From: Streptomyces sp. NBC_00344
Lineage (GTDB): Bacteria > Actinomycetota > Actinomycetes > Streptomycetales > Streptomycetaceae
Reading direction: 5' to 3'
DNA length: 64,000 bases
NCBI RefSeq assembly: GCF_036088315.1
Contig: NZ_CP107996.1
Location: 2,004,501 to 2,068,500, forward strand
Below the pieces are notes generated by a model. The model had not been told where the DNA came from. It saw only the letters and a program-made list of their open reading frames with translations, and made no database searches. This document shows positions 44,397 through 52,480 of this stretch, in pieces; the stretch's first letter is position 1, and each line of letters begins with the position of its first letter. The position numbers and the translations under genes are program-made.

Positions 44397-44615
44397 GTAT
44401 CACCTCACGGGCAGACCGGACAGTTTCTCGCTTCTCCCAGCCTACGGGGAGCGGACCCGGGAACTCGTCCCGCTCCCCCAGGAGGCGTGAAATCCTCGGT
44501 GACCTCTTAGCGGAAAATCACAACAGGTTTTGCGCAGCACCGTGCCTTTGGCACGTGTCAGGCGTTGTTGCCTGTAAGGGGGAGAGCCGCGTCGGCCGTA
44601 AGGAGGCAGAAGGCG

Positions 44616-45647
44616 ATGCGTGTTGGGGCATTTGTACTGGCGGCCCAGTTCCCGGGGCAGGGGCAGGAAGAAGCACTGCACCGGGCGGTGCGGTCCGCGG
44701 AGGTCGCAGAGGAATGCGGGCTCGATTCGGTCTGGCTGGCCGAACATCACTTCGTTCCGTACGGAGTCTGTCCGTCCGCGGTGACACTGGCCGCGCTGAT
44801 GCTCGGCCGCACCCGGCGGATCCGGGTCGGTACGGCGGTGAGTGTGCTGCCGAACGCACACCCGGTCGCACTCGGCGAGCAGGCGGCGCTGCTGCACATC
44901 GTCTCCGGAGGCCGGTTCAGCCTCGGCGTGGGGCGCGGCGGGCCCTGGGTGGATCTGGAGGTCTTCGGTGCCGGCCTGGAGGCGTACGAGAGCGGCTTTC
45001 CCGAAGCGCTCGATCTGCTGCTGCGCTGGCTGCGTGAGCCACGGGTCTCGGCCGAAGGCGAACGCTTCGGCTTCCGTGAAGTCGCGGTCGTGCCGCGGCC
45101 GGACGAGCTGATGGGCGGCGAACTCCCGGGCCCCGAGACCGTGGTGGCGTGCACGTCGCCGGCAACGGTCCGGCTGGCCGCCGAACGCGGGCTGCCGATG
45201 CTGCTCGGGATGCACTCGGACGACGAGGAGAAAGCCGCGATGACAGCCCTGTGGCGCACCCATGCGCGCGCCGCCGGCCATCCGCCGGAGGTGATCGCGG
45301 GTATCGGTCATGTGGCCGCCGGGGTGGCGCAGATCTCGGACTGCCCGGCGGATGCGGCCGAGACCCTGGTCAAGGCGATGCCGGGCTGGCTCAGACAGGG
45401 ACTCGACGCCCATGTCACCGTCGACGGGCGGCAACGAGCGATGCGCGACCCCGTGGCGTACACGGAAATGCTGTGCGCGATGCACCCGGTGGGCCCCCCG
45501 CGGCTGGCCGCCGACCGCCTCGCGGCGACCGCGGAGGCGACCGGGATCACCCGGTTCGCCCTGCTCGTCGAGGGTTCGGGCGACGTCGCGGCCACCGAGG
45601 AGAACGTCCGGATGCTCGGGGCTGAGGTGCTGCCGCTCCTGGCGTAG
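44616..45647 (+). CDS. LLM-class (luciferase-like) flavin/F420-dependent oxidoreductase
   Basis: A 343-residue TIM-barrel oxidoreductase. It begins MRVGAFVLAAQFPGQGQEEA, and the family segments LDSVWLAEHHFVPYG, IRVGTAVSVLPNAHPVALGE and VSGGRFSLGVGRGG are present, which bind the flavin or F420 cofactor. The ATG at 44616 has AGGAGG 9 bases before it. It stands alone and is convergent with a small unknown gene across a complex hairpin. The substrate cannot be predicted. Confidence 0.9.
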   Translation: MRVGAFVLAAQFPGQGQEEALHRAVRSAEVAEECGLDSVWLAEHHFVPYGVCPSAVTLAALMLGRTRRIRVGTAVSVLPNAHPVALGEQAALLHIVSGGRFSLGVGRGGPWVDLEVFGAGLEAYESGFPEALDLLLRWLREPRVSAEGERFGFREVAVVPRPDELMGGELPGPETVVACTSPATVRLAAERGLPMLLGMHSDDEEKAAMTALWRTHARAAGHPPEVIAGIGHVAAGVAQISDCPADAAETLVKAMPGWLRQGLDAHVTVDGRQRAMRDPVAYTEMLCAMHPVGPPRLAADRLAATAEATGITRFALLVEGSGDVAATEENVRMLGAEVLPLLA

Positions 45648-45648
45648 T

Positions 45649-45730
45649 GCGGCAGCCGTTCCCCAAGGAACAAGGAACGGGGTACTGCCGCTCCGGCAGC
45701 CATGACACCTCCCGCGGTGCGGAGCGGCAG
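45649..45730. terminator. Overlapping alternative hairpins between convergent genes
   Basis: The first structure pairs GCGGCAG (45649-45655) plus CCGTTCC (45656-45662) with GGAACGG (45674-45680) and CTGCCGC (45685-45691). The second pairs CTGCCGCTCCG (45685-45695) with CGGAGCGGCAG (45720-45730). They share CTGCCGC, so only one can form at a time. Position between convergent genes makes a terminator role most likely. Confidence 0.6.
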
Positions 45731-45738
45731 CGCAGATA

Positions 45739-46131
45739 TCAGCAGTCCCGGAGTTCCGGAGACTGATTCAGTAGCTGGCCCCTGATCGATGTGAAGCGGC
45801 CGAGCCGCTCGTCGACCGAGGAATCCAGCGGGAAGACCGCTACCCGGTGGCAGTTCTGGAATGCCAGGCGCACCCCGAAATGCCGCTGGAGCGATCCTCG
45901 TATGGCGTCACTCGCAAGTGCACGCAGCAGCTGGCCGCGTGCCTGCTCACTGGGGGGAGGCGTCTGGTTGTCGGCGAACTCGCCGCCGTCCACCTTCAGC
46001 TGGGCCACCAGAGAGCTGATCATCTCCCATGCGTAGGGCAGGGAGGTCCGGACGCAGTCGACGAAGTCCGCTTCATCGACCTCGCCTCGCTCGGCCTGTT
46101 CGAGTAGGGCCGGTGAGACGTCGAGCGACAT
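45739..46131 (-). CDS. Conserved actinobacterial protein of unknown function
   Basis: A 130-residue soluble protein (MSLDVSPALLEQAERGEVDE, then ADFVDCVRTSLPYAWEMISS). It has no signal peptide or membrane segment. The ATG at 46131 is preceded by GAGGAG at good spacing. In S. coelicolor a similar small gene lies beside nucS, so the association is conserved from memory. Helical content is high. I do not recognise a fold or function. Confidence 0.75.
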   Translation of the reverse strand: MSLDVSPALLEQAERGEVDEADFVDCVRTSLPYAWEMISSLVAQLKVDGGEFADNQTPPPSEQARGQLLRALASDAIRGSLQRHFGVRLAFQNCHRVAVFPLDSSVDERLGRFTSIRGQLLNQSPELRDC

Positions 46132-46364
46132 GAGTTCTCCTCTCGCGACCCCGCACAGCGGGGCCTTACGGGCAGGGAAGAAGGGCGACGACGCAGAGTA
46201 CACGGACGGCGACCTCCTGCATCCACGGTATGCGCGGTATCCCGCCCGCACCAGAAGAATGGGCACACAACCGGCCAATAACGATCGGCGGTTCCGACCG
46301 CCGTTCGAAGGCGGCCGGAGGCCGAATCGCGTGCCGGAGCGGATGTCGAGTAGCGTTGCCGACC

Positions 46365-47036
46365 ATGCGTCTCGTCATCGCCCGCTGCTCCGTCGACTAC
46401 GCGGGCCGCCTCACCGCCCATCTGCCATCCGCTCCGCGCCTGATCCTCGTGAAGGCCGATGGAAGCGTCTCGATCCATGCGGACGACCGGGCCTACAAGC
46501 CCCTCAACTGGATGTCACCGCCGTGCACTCTGAAGGAGGGCGCCGGGGACGACGCCGGTGTGTGGACCGTGGTGAACAAGGCGGGCGAGAAGCTCATCAT
46601 CACCATGGAGGAGGTCCTGCACGACTCCTCTCACGAACTGGGCGTGGATCCCGGCCTCATCAAGGACGGCGTCGAGGCGCATCTGCAGGAACTCCTCGCG
46701 GACCGCATCGAGATCCTGGGTGACGGCTACACGCTCATTCGGCGTGAATACATGACGGCGATCGGCCCGGTGGACATCCTCTGCCGCGACGCGCAGAGCG
46801 CGACGGTGGCCGTGGAACTCAAACGACGCGGCGACATAGACGGCGTGGAACAGCTCACGCGCTATCTGGAACTGCTGAACCGCGATCCTCATCTGGCCCC
46901 GGTCAAGGGGGTTTTCGCGGCCCAGGAGATCAAACCGCAGGCGCGGGTGCTCGCGGCGGACCGCGGGATCGACTGTGTGGTGCTCGACTACGACGCGATG
47001 CGCGGCATCGAGGACGACAAACTGCGTCTCTTCTGA
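46365..47036 (+). CDS. nucS: Mismatch-specific endonuclease NucS
   Basis: A 223-residue NucS/EndoMS, the nuclease that replaces MutS-MutL mismatch repair in actinobacteria by cutting both strands at mismatches. The N-terminal dimerisation domain (about 1-115) is followed by the nuclease domain with the catalytic D137 (GPVDILCRD) and E151-x-K153 (AVELKRRG). The usual C-terminal clamp-binding end is present (DDKLRLF). The ATG at 46365 lies 8 bases after TAGCGT without a ribosome binding site, pointing to a leaderless mRNA. Upstream in-frame starts give a basic, unfamily-like extension and were rejected. Confidence 0.95.
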   Translation: MRLVIARCSVDYAGRLTAHLPSAPRLILVKADGSVSIHADDRAYKPLNWMSPPCTLKEGAGDDAGVWTVVNKAGEKLIITMEEVLHDSSHELGVDPGLIKDGVEAHLQELLADRIEILGDGYTLIRREYMTAIGPVDILCRDAQSATVAVELKRRGDIDGVEQLTRYLELLNRDPHLAPVKGVFAAQEIKPQARVLAADRGIDCVVLDYDAMRGIEDDKLRLF

Positions 47037-47038
47037 GA

Positions 47039-47070
47039 GCACGGCCAAGCGCACGGCCAAGCGCACGGCC
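47039..47070. repeat. 12-bp tandem repeat after nucS
   Basis: GCACGGCCAAGC is repeated exactly at 47039-47050 and 47051-47062, with the first 8 bases again at 47063-47070. It starts 2 bases after the nucS stop and runs into the long hairpin. Confidence 0.85.
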
Positions 47071-47127
47071 CGGCATACAGCAGGTCCCCGGCGGACGGAT
47101 CCGCCGGGGACCTGCTGTATGCCGGGC
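47068..47127. terminator. 28-bp perfect bidirectional terminator hairpin
   Basis: The 28 bases at 47068-47095 are the exact reverse complement of 47100-47127, with a tetraloop CGGA. It lies between convergent nucS and the large ATP-binding-like gene and can serve both. The near absence of a loop and the perfect stem make it one of the strongest inverted repeats in the window. Confidence 0.85.
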
Positions 47128-47152
47128 TGTCCTGTCGGCTCACCGCGTCCGG

Positions 47153-49732
47153 TCAGGAGGCCGAGGGAGAGTCCGAAGCCGAGGGTGAATCCGTGGCCGA
47201 GGGGTCGGCTTCCGTGCCGGAGGGCTCGGCCGTACCGGGCGTGCCGCTTCTGGTCGCCGTCGACCAGTCGGACGAGGACGGTGAACCGGCGGGCGGCGGG
47301 TCCCCGCTGTCGGGGCCCGTCGGGGTCGCGGACGGGGTGTCCGTCGGCTCGCTGGGCGACGGGCTCTCCGGAGGTGTCGTGGGAGGCTTGTGCGACGGCT
47401 TGGTGGGCGGCGGCGAGCTCTTCGACGGCTTGCCCGGAGTGGACGGCTTGCCGGTGGGCGACGACGGCTTGCCGCCGGGTGACGACGAGCTGCCGGAGGG
47501 TGTGCCGCTCTGTCCCGGCCGGGCCGTGTCGGTGGCGCTCGGCGTGCCGGGGGCCGAGGGATCGGCCGCACCGGCACCCGGCGTCCTGCTCGAGCCACCG
47601 GTCGAGTCGTCGCTGGGCTCCTCCGCGCCGAGGCCGCCGTCGCCGGTCTCCTCGCTGACCGACTGCCCCTGCTTGTCCTTGCCGGATGCCGGATCGCTGT
47701 TGCTCGTGGCTCCGAGCGTCACGACAGTGCCGAGCACCCCGGCGAGCAGCACCCCCGCGCCGGCAGCGACCAGGTTGCGCCGCGCGCCGCGGACCACTGT
47801 GCGGCGCTTGTTGGGCAGCGTCGCGCCGGCCGCTTTCGCCTGCTGAGTGACCAGGGTGGTGTTGTCATCGGCCGGCTGGGCACGCAGCGACAGAACCGCG
47901 CCCGCTGCGGGGACACCATCGGACGGTGATGACGGCTCCCCCTGTCCCGCCGCCCGGGCCTCGTCGCCGGAGCCCGCGGCGTCGCCGGCAGGAAACCCGC
48001 CGGCGGGGACGCCGCCCGAACGGTCGGCGATCAGCGCGAGCGCCCTGCGTCCGGCGACCGTGCCGTGCTTGTCGGCGAGCGCACCACGCAGCGCGATGGA
48101 CGCCTCGAGCTCGGCGCGCGCCCGGTCCGGATTGCCGGAACAGAGGGCGAGAACACCCAACTCGTGGTGGAAATAGGCCTCTTCGGCGACCTCGCCGGAT
48201 ATTCGGGCCGCCTCCTGTCCGGTCCGCAGGGCCCGCTCCCACGCACCCCAGTGCAGCCCGGCCGCGAAAGCGGGGGCAGCGCTGCGGGCCAGCAGCACGG
48301 CGGCGCTTGGGTGGCCCGGGGCCGAGCCGGGTACCAGCGCGCTCATCGCGGCAAGCACCGCGTCGGCCTCGGCGGAAGCCCGCTCGGGTGACACCGAGGG
48401 ATGCCCGGTCCACCATGCGTAGTGCTGCGCCACGGTCCGGGCGTGGGCCTCGGCCCCTTCGCCATAGCCGCCCGCAGTGAGCTGCTGCACGACTCCGGCA
48501 GCGAGCCGGTAGTGCGATCCGGCCGGTGAGAGCAGACCGCACCGGAAGAGCTCTCCGAGCGCCGCGTCCGCGTGGGTGTCTCCGACCAGGGCAGGCAGAT
48601 GCGCCTGGTGCGGCACCTCGCCCCCGAGCGCCACGGCGAAGCCGAGGGTGGCGCGCGCCGACTCGCTGAGCCTGGCGGCCAGCAGGACCGCCGGGGCCGC
48701 CCCCTCGTCGAGAGTCGGCAGGGGTGCCTTCGGGGCGTCCCCGGTGGGAGCGTCCTCGGCGAAGGCCGCATCGCCCGGCTGCTCGGAGAGGTATCCCGAC
48801 TCGTGGAAGGTGTCCGGGTCGCCGGTCAGCAGGTCACGCTGGAGCAGCAGGGCCCCGGCCTGGACGAAACGCAGCGGCAGCCCCTCCGACTCGAACCACA
48901 GATCGCCCGCCCAGTTCGCCTCGTCGTCGCTGAGCGGCCGCTCCACGGCGCGCTCCAGGATCTCCAGCGAAGCACTGCGTCCCAGGCCGCCGAGGAAGAT
49001 CTCTTCGAGAGAGGAGTCGGTGAGCGGGGCCGGGACGTCGGGCGTGACCGCGATCAGATAGGCGCACTCGGGAGTGGCAGCCAGCAGCTCGTCCAGCGCG
49101 GCACCGCCGAACTCCAGATCGTCGAGGACGACGACCGCACCGATCCCGTGCACCAGGGTGAGCAGCTCCGGCCTGTCGGGGCGGTGCTGCGGCGCCCGGT
49201 GGACAGCCGCGAACAGGCTGTGCAGCAGGTCGGCGGCGCTGCGGTGGTAGCCGGAAAGCCGGATGACCCCGTCGGGGGCCAGGCCCGCGCAGTCGCGGGC
49301 GACGGCGTCGAGCAGCGCGGTGCGGCCCGATCCGGGCGCACCGGTGAGACGGACCGAGCGCCCGCGCGCCAGCAGCCGGACCAGCCGCTCCCGCTCCTCC
49401 TGGCGTTCCAGCAGCGGAAGCTCCGTGGCGGCGGGACCGGGCGGCGCCGGCGGGCCGGATGCGCGCAGCAGGTCCGCCCGCTCCTCGGCGCTGAGCCGCG
49501 GTGGCGCCGGCGGTTGTTCCCCGGGCGGACAGTGTTCGATCTCACTGCCGTCGACGGGATTCACGGTGACGAGGAAGTCACCCGAGACGAGCCGGGCGGT
49601 CCGGGCGCGCACAGGTGTCTGCTGCCCGAGATCGGGTGTCAGTGGATCGCGCGGCGGCCGTGATCCGCCGCCGCGCTCGTCGTAACGGCCCGCATGGCCG
49701 TAATCCTCCGGTCCCGGGTTTATCGGGTCCAT
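47153..49732 (-). CDS. Large membrane-anchored P-loop/TPR-like protein with Ser/Pro-rich tail
   Basis: An 859-residue protein. A variable head is followed by an ATPase-like domain (about 100-450): GAPGSGRTAL (131-140) stands where Walker A should be, with Arg replacing the usual Lys, and VVVLDDLEF looks like Walker B. Helical repeats resembling TPR follow (about 500-600; AYFHHELGVLALCSGNPDRA). One membrane segment (NLVAAGAGVLLAGVLGTVVT, about 655-680) comes next, then about 180 residues of Ser/Pro/Thr/Lys low complexity predicted to lie outside the cell. The ATG at 49732 (MDPINPGPED) has GGGGG nearby. The layout suggests a signalling or scaffold ATPase of the STAND/AfsR-like kind. Whether it hydrolyses ATP is doubtful. 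Confidence 0.8.
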   Translation of the reverse strand: MDPINPGPEDYGHAGRYDERGGGSRPPRDPLTPDLGQQTPVRARTARLVSGDFLVTVNPVDGSEIEHCPPGEQPPAPPRLSAEERADLLRASGPPAPPGPAATELPLLERQEERERLVRLLARGRSVRLTGAPGSGRTALLDAVARDCAGLAPDGVIRLSGYHRSAADLLHSLFAAVHRAPQHRPDRPELLTLVHGIGAVVVLDDLEFGGAALDELLAATPECAYLIAVTPDVPAPLTDSSLEEIFLGGLGRSASLEILERAVERPLSDDEANWAGDLWFESEGLPLRFVQAGALLLQRDLLTGDPDTFHESGYLSEQPGDAAFAEDAPTGDAPKAPLPTLDEGAAPAVLLAARLSESARATLGFAVALGGEVPHQAHLPALVGDTHADAALGELFRCGLLSPAGSHYRLAAGVVQQLTAGGYGEGAEAHARTVAQHYAWWTGHPSVSPERASAEADAVLAAMSALVPGSAPGHPSAAVLLARSAAPAFAAGLHWGAWERALRTGQEAARISGEVAEEAYFHHELGVLALCSGNPDRARAELEASIALRGALADKHGTVAGRRALALIADRSGGVPAGGFPAGDAAGSGDEARAAGQGEPSSPSDGVPAAGAVLSLRAQPADDNTTLVTQQAKAAGATLPNKRRTVVRGARRNLVAAGAGVLLAGVLGTVVTLGATSNSDPASGKDKQGQSVSEETGDGGLGAEEPSDDSTGGSSRTPGAGAADPSAPGTPSATDTARPGQSGTPSGSSSSPGGKPSSPTGKPSTPGKPSKSSPPPTKPSHKPPTTPPESPSPSEPTDTPSATPTGPDSGDPPPAGSPSSSDWSTATRSGTPGTAEPSGTEADPSATDSPSASDSPSAS

Positions 49733-49963
49733 GGTGAAAGCCCCCAGATGGTGTTGCGCGCGGTTGCCTTCCCGGCCTCGCACACCACGCTGTCGCTTCT
49801 GGTCCGGTGCCCGCCCTGTGGATTGGTCGAACTGAGCGGCAGGCGACCGTACCTTAAACCCTGGCCGGTATCCATGGCCACACGGGGTGCCGGACCGTCG
49901 GTGACGTCACACCTTCACGAAGATCGCCCGACAGGTTCCCTTTCGCGCAATCCCCGCTTTTCG

Positions 49964-50287
49964 TCACACGTGCGGCAGGGATTCCGCGGCAATTCCACCC
50001 TCAATGGCCAGAATGCGGTGCAGCCGGGTGGCTACCAGCAGTCGCTGCATCTGCGGTGGTACGCCGCGGAGCACCAGCCGCCGGCCGCAACGGCCGGCCC
50101 GCCGGTGGACCCCCATGATCACGCCGAGGCCCGTGGCGTCCCACGAATCCAGCTCGGTCAGGTCCAGCACCAGATCGCCGACTCCGTCGTCGACGGCCGA
50201 GTGCAGAACCGTACGGGCGTCCGCCGCGCTGCGGACGTCGAGGCGGCCCCCGACGACCAGCTCGACGTGGTCGCCCCTGATATGCAT
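49964..50287 (-). CDS. STAS-domain protein, anti-sigma factor antagonist type
   Basis: A 107-residue single STAS domain (HIRGDHVELVVGGRLDVRSA, LDLTELDSWDATGLGVIMGV, RLHRILAIEGG). In anti-anti-sigma factors the phosphorylated residue is a Ser in DSSGLG; here the loop reads DATGL, leaving a threonine as the possible acceptor. ATG 50287 has GGGGAG 6 bases upstream and is preferred over an in-frame GTG at 50338, which would add 17 residues. No anti-sigma kinase lies next to it, so its partner must be elsewhere. About 230 bases upstream of the neighbouring gene (49733-49963) hold no gene. Confidence 0.82.
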   Translation of the reverse strand: MHIRGDHVELVVGGRLDVRSAADARTVLHSAVDDGVGDLVLDLTELDSWDATGLGVIMGVHRRAGRCGRRLVLRGVPPQMQRLLVATRLHRILAIEGGIAAESLPHV

Positions 50288-50433
50288 ATGCGCTCCCCGA
50301 GATTGCTCGGCCTCTGTCACGTCTTTCACGTCTGTCACTCAACTGACTTCCCAGCCCGCAAAGAAGTTGCCATCCGTAAGCGAACCGATACTGAATTCAC
50401 TCGACTGGATGATCGCCGGTCAGTCTGTTCGGT

Positions 50434-51282
50434 TCAGTGCTTGTAGAACCCCTGCCCGCTCTTGCGGCCGATGTCACCCGCGTCGACCATTCGGCGCATC
50501 AACTCGGGGGGTGCAAACTTCTCGTCCTGGGATTCTGTGTAGATATTGCTCGTGGCGTGCAGCAGGATGTCGACACCCGTCAGGTCCGCGGTGGCCAGCG
50601 GCCCCATGGCGTGACCGAACCCGAGCTTGCAGGCGATGTCGATGTCCTCGGCGGTGGCAACGCCCGACTCGTACAGCTTCGCCGCTTCGACGACCAGCGC
50701 CGAGATGAGGCGTGTCGTGACGAACCCGGCCACGTCACGGTTGACCACGATGCAGGTCTTGCCGACCGATTCGGCGAACTCCCGTGTGGTGGCGAGCGTT
50801 TCGTCGCTCGTCTTGTAGCCGCGGACCAGTTCGCAGAGCTGCATCATCGGAACGGGTGAGAAGAAGTGCGCACCGACAACCCGCTCCGGGTGCTCGGTCA
50901 CCGCGGCGATCTTCGTGATCGGAATGGCCGATGTGTTGGAGGCGAGTACGGCGTCCTCCCGCACCAGCTTGTCCAGCGTGCGGAAGATCTCGTGCTTGAC
51001 CTCAAGCTTCTCGAACACCGCTTCGACCACGATGTCCGCATCCGCGACGGCGTCCAGGTCGGTGGTCGCCGTGATCCGGGCAAGCGCGGCGTCCGCGTCC
51101 GCCGCGTCCAGCTTCCCCTTGCTCACAAAACGCGCGTACGAAGCCTTGATGGAGTCGGTACCCCGGGTCACGGCCGCTTCGGTCACATCACGCAGTACGA
51201 CGTCCCAGCCCGCCTGGGCCGAGACCTGCGCAATGCCGGAACCCATGAGTCCGGCTCCGATGACAGCGAGCTTCCTGGCCAA
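50434..51282 (-). CDS. 3-hydroxybutyryl-CoA dehydrogenase
   Basis: A 282-residue short-chain 3-hydroxyacyl-CoA dehydrogenase. The NAD-binding GAGLMGSGIA (9-18), the catalytic histidine segment ERVVGAHFFSPVPMMQLCEL, SNTSAIPITKIA and the late GHAMGPLATADLTGVD are all present. It interconverts 3-hydroxybutyryl-CoA and acetoacetyl-CoA, linking to the thiolase encoded 16 kb to the left. The start is TTG at 51282 with AAAGGGG about 7 bases before it; no ATG or GTG start fits the family. Confidence 0.93.
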   Translation of the reverse strand: MARKLAVIGAGLMGSGIAQVSAQAGWDVVLRDVTEAAVTRGTDSIKASYARFVSKGKLDAADADAALARITATTDLDAVADADIVVEAVFEKLEVKHEIFRTLDKLVREDAVLASNTSAIPITKIAAVTEHPERVVGAHFFSPVPMMQLCELVRGYKTSDETLATTREFAESVGKTCIVVNRDVAGFVTTRLISALVVEAAKLYESGVATAEDIDIACKLGFGHAMGPLATADLTGVDILLHATSNIYTESQDEKFAPPELMRRMVDAGDIGRKSGQGFYKH

Positions 51283-51411
51283 TTGACACCCCTTTGACGG
51301 CTTCCTGCGTACGGCTCTGGGCGGAGGCTATCGGCCGTGAGGCCCCTTGTGGCGGCTAAGAGATGCGCGTCACGTCCCACATGGCGGACATCACACTCCA
51401 AGGCGTCACCC

Positions 51412-51705
51412 TCAGGCCCTTACCGCATAGTTGAGCGCTTTCTCCCCGGGCGCCACTTCGATGTCGCCGAGAAGATCCGGTGCCGGCCTGGACACGTACT
51501 CCGCCGAACACCAGGCGACCATCCGGCCGCCGGTCCACGCGTGAGCACCGGCCGGGCAGGCCGGGCAGGCCCGGCCCGAGGGCCGGCGGCGCATCGAGTC
51601 CGGCCCTGCCGTCAACGCGGTGACCACGCCTCGACGCTGCTCCCGCGCGCCCGATGCCGCCGGCTCCCGGCCCGGCTCGACGTGCTGTCGCGTGACGGTG
51701 GGCAC
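51412..51705 (-). CDS. Hypothetical 97-residue protein
   Basis: A reverse-strand frame with GTG at 51705, preceded by GGAAGGG at suitable spacing, and about 84 percent G or C at third codon positions by my count. The N-terminal half is Arg-rich and repetitive; the C-terminal part (DLLGDIEVAPGEKALNYAVR) looks like a real protein end. It contains three cysteines (ACPACP, WCS). It is divergent from the cobalamin adenosyltransferase gene. No family is recognised and the frame could still be chance. Confidence 0.4.
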   Translation of the reverse strand: MPTVTRQHVEPGREPAASGAREQRRGVVTALTAGPDSMRRRPSGRACPACPAGAHAWTGGRMVAWCSAEYVSRPAPDLLGDIEVAPGEKALNYAVRA

Positions 51706-51757
51706 ACGTCCCTTCCGGAGGCCGGGTGCCCGGCCGGTCAGCCCTTAGGCTCGCCCC

Positions 51758-52330
51758 ATGGTCAATCTGACGCGCATCTACACCCGTACCGGCGACAAGG
51801 GCACCACCGCGCTCGGCGACATGAGCCGCACCGCCAAGACCGATCTGCGGATCTCCGCCTACGCCGACGCCAACGAGGCCAACGCGGCGATCGGCACCGC
51901 GATCGCCCTGGGACAGCTGCCGGAACCTGTGGTGAAGGTCCTGGTCCGCGTCCAGAACGACCTGTTCGACGTCGGGGCCGACCTGTGCACCCCGGTGGCG
52001 GACAACCCGGAGTACCCGCCACTGCGGGTGGAGCAGAACTACATCGACAAGCTGGAGTCGGACTGCGACCTCTTTCTGGAGGACCTGGAGAAGCTGCGCA
52101 GTTTCATCCTCCCCGGCGGTACTCCGGGGGCGGCGCTGCTGCACCAGGCATGCACCGTGGTGCGGCGGGCCGAGCGGTCCACCTGGGCAGCTCTCGAGGT
52201 GCACGGCGAGATCATGAACGAGCTCACCGCCACGTATCTGAACCGGCTGTCGGACCTGCTGTTCATCCTGGCCCGCAGCGCGAACCGGGATGTGGGCGAC
52301 GTGCTGTGGGTGCCGGGCGGTGAGCGTTAG
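51758..52330 (+). CDS. Cob(I)alamin adenosyltransferase, PduO/ACA type
   Basis: A 190-residue trimeric PduO-type adenosyltransferase that makes adenosylcobalamin from ATP and cob(I)alamin. The N-terminal RIYTRTGDKGTTALGDMSRT is the ATP-binding signature. RSFILPGGTPGAALLHQACT with VVRRAERS, and NRLSDLLFILARSANRD near the end complete the active site. The ATG at 51758 lies 6 bases after TAGGCT, so the mRNA is probably leaderless. Its product would supply IcmA/IcmB and methylmalonyl-CoA mutase. Confidence 0.93.
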   Translation: MVNLTRIYTRTGDKGTTALGDMSRTAKTDLRISAYADANEANAAIGTAIALGQLPEPVVKVLVRVQNDLFDVGADLCTPVADNPEYPPLRVEQNYIDKLESDCDLFLEDLEKLRSFILPGGTPGAALLHQACTVVRRAERSTWAALEVHGEIMNELTATYLNRLSDLLFILARSANRDVGDVLWVPGGER

Positions 52331-52480
52331 CCTCAGCGGGCCGGTGAATCTCCCTTCAGCGTTCCGCCCGCTGGGGTCCGAATCGTCGTCGGCAGTGAAA
52401 GGCGGCTGCATCGTTCGATGTAGTGGCGGATCGTCCCGGGTACGGAGGCCACCGCGCCCGGCGCCGTGTTTCATGGTGGG

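Noticed and set aside
47039-47070. 12-bp direct repeats as an attachment site or CRISPR.
   Set aside because: The copies are contiguous, there is no integrase or tRNA, and no spacers.
51337-51757. Forward frame running into the adenosyltransferase region.
   Set aside because: Arg-rich and out of frame with the real gene, no ribosome binding site; the reverse frame at 51412-51705 has better coding features.
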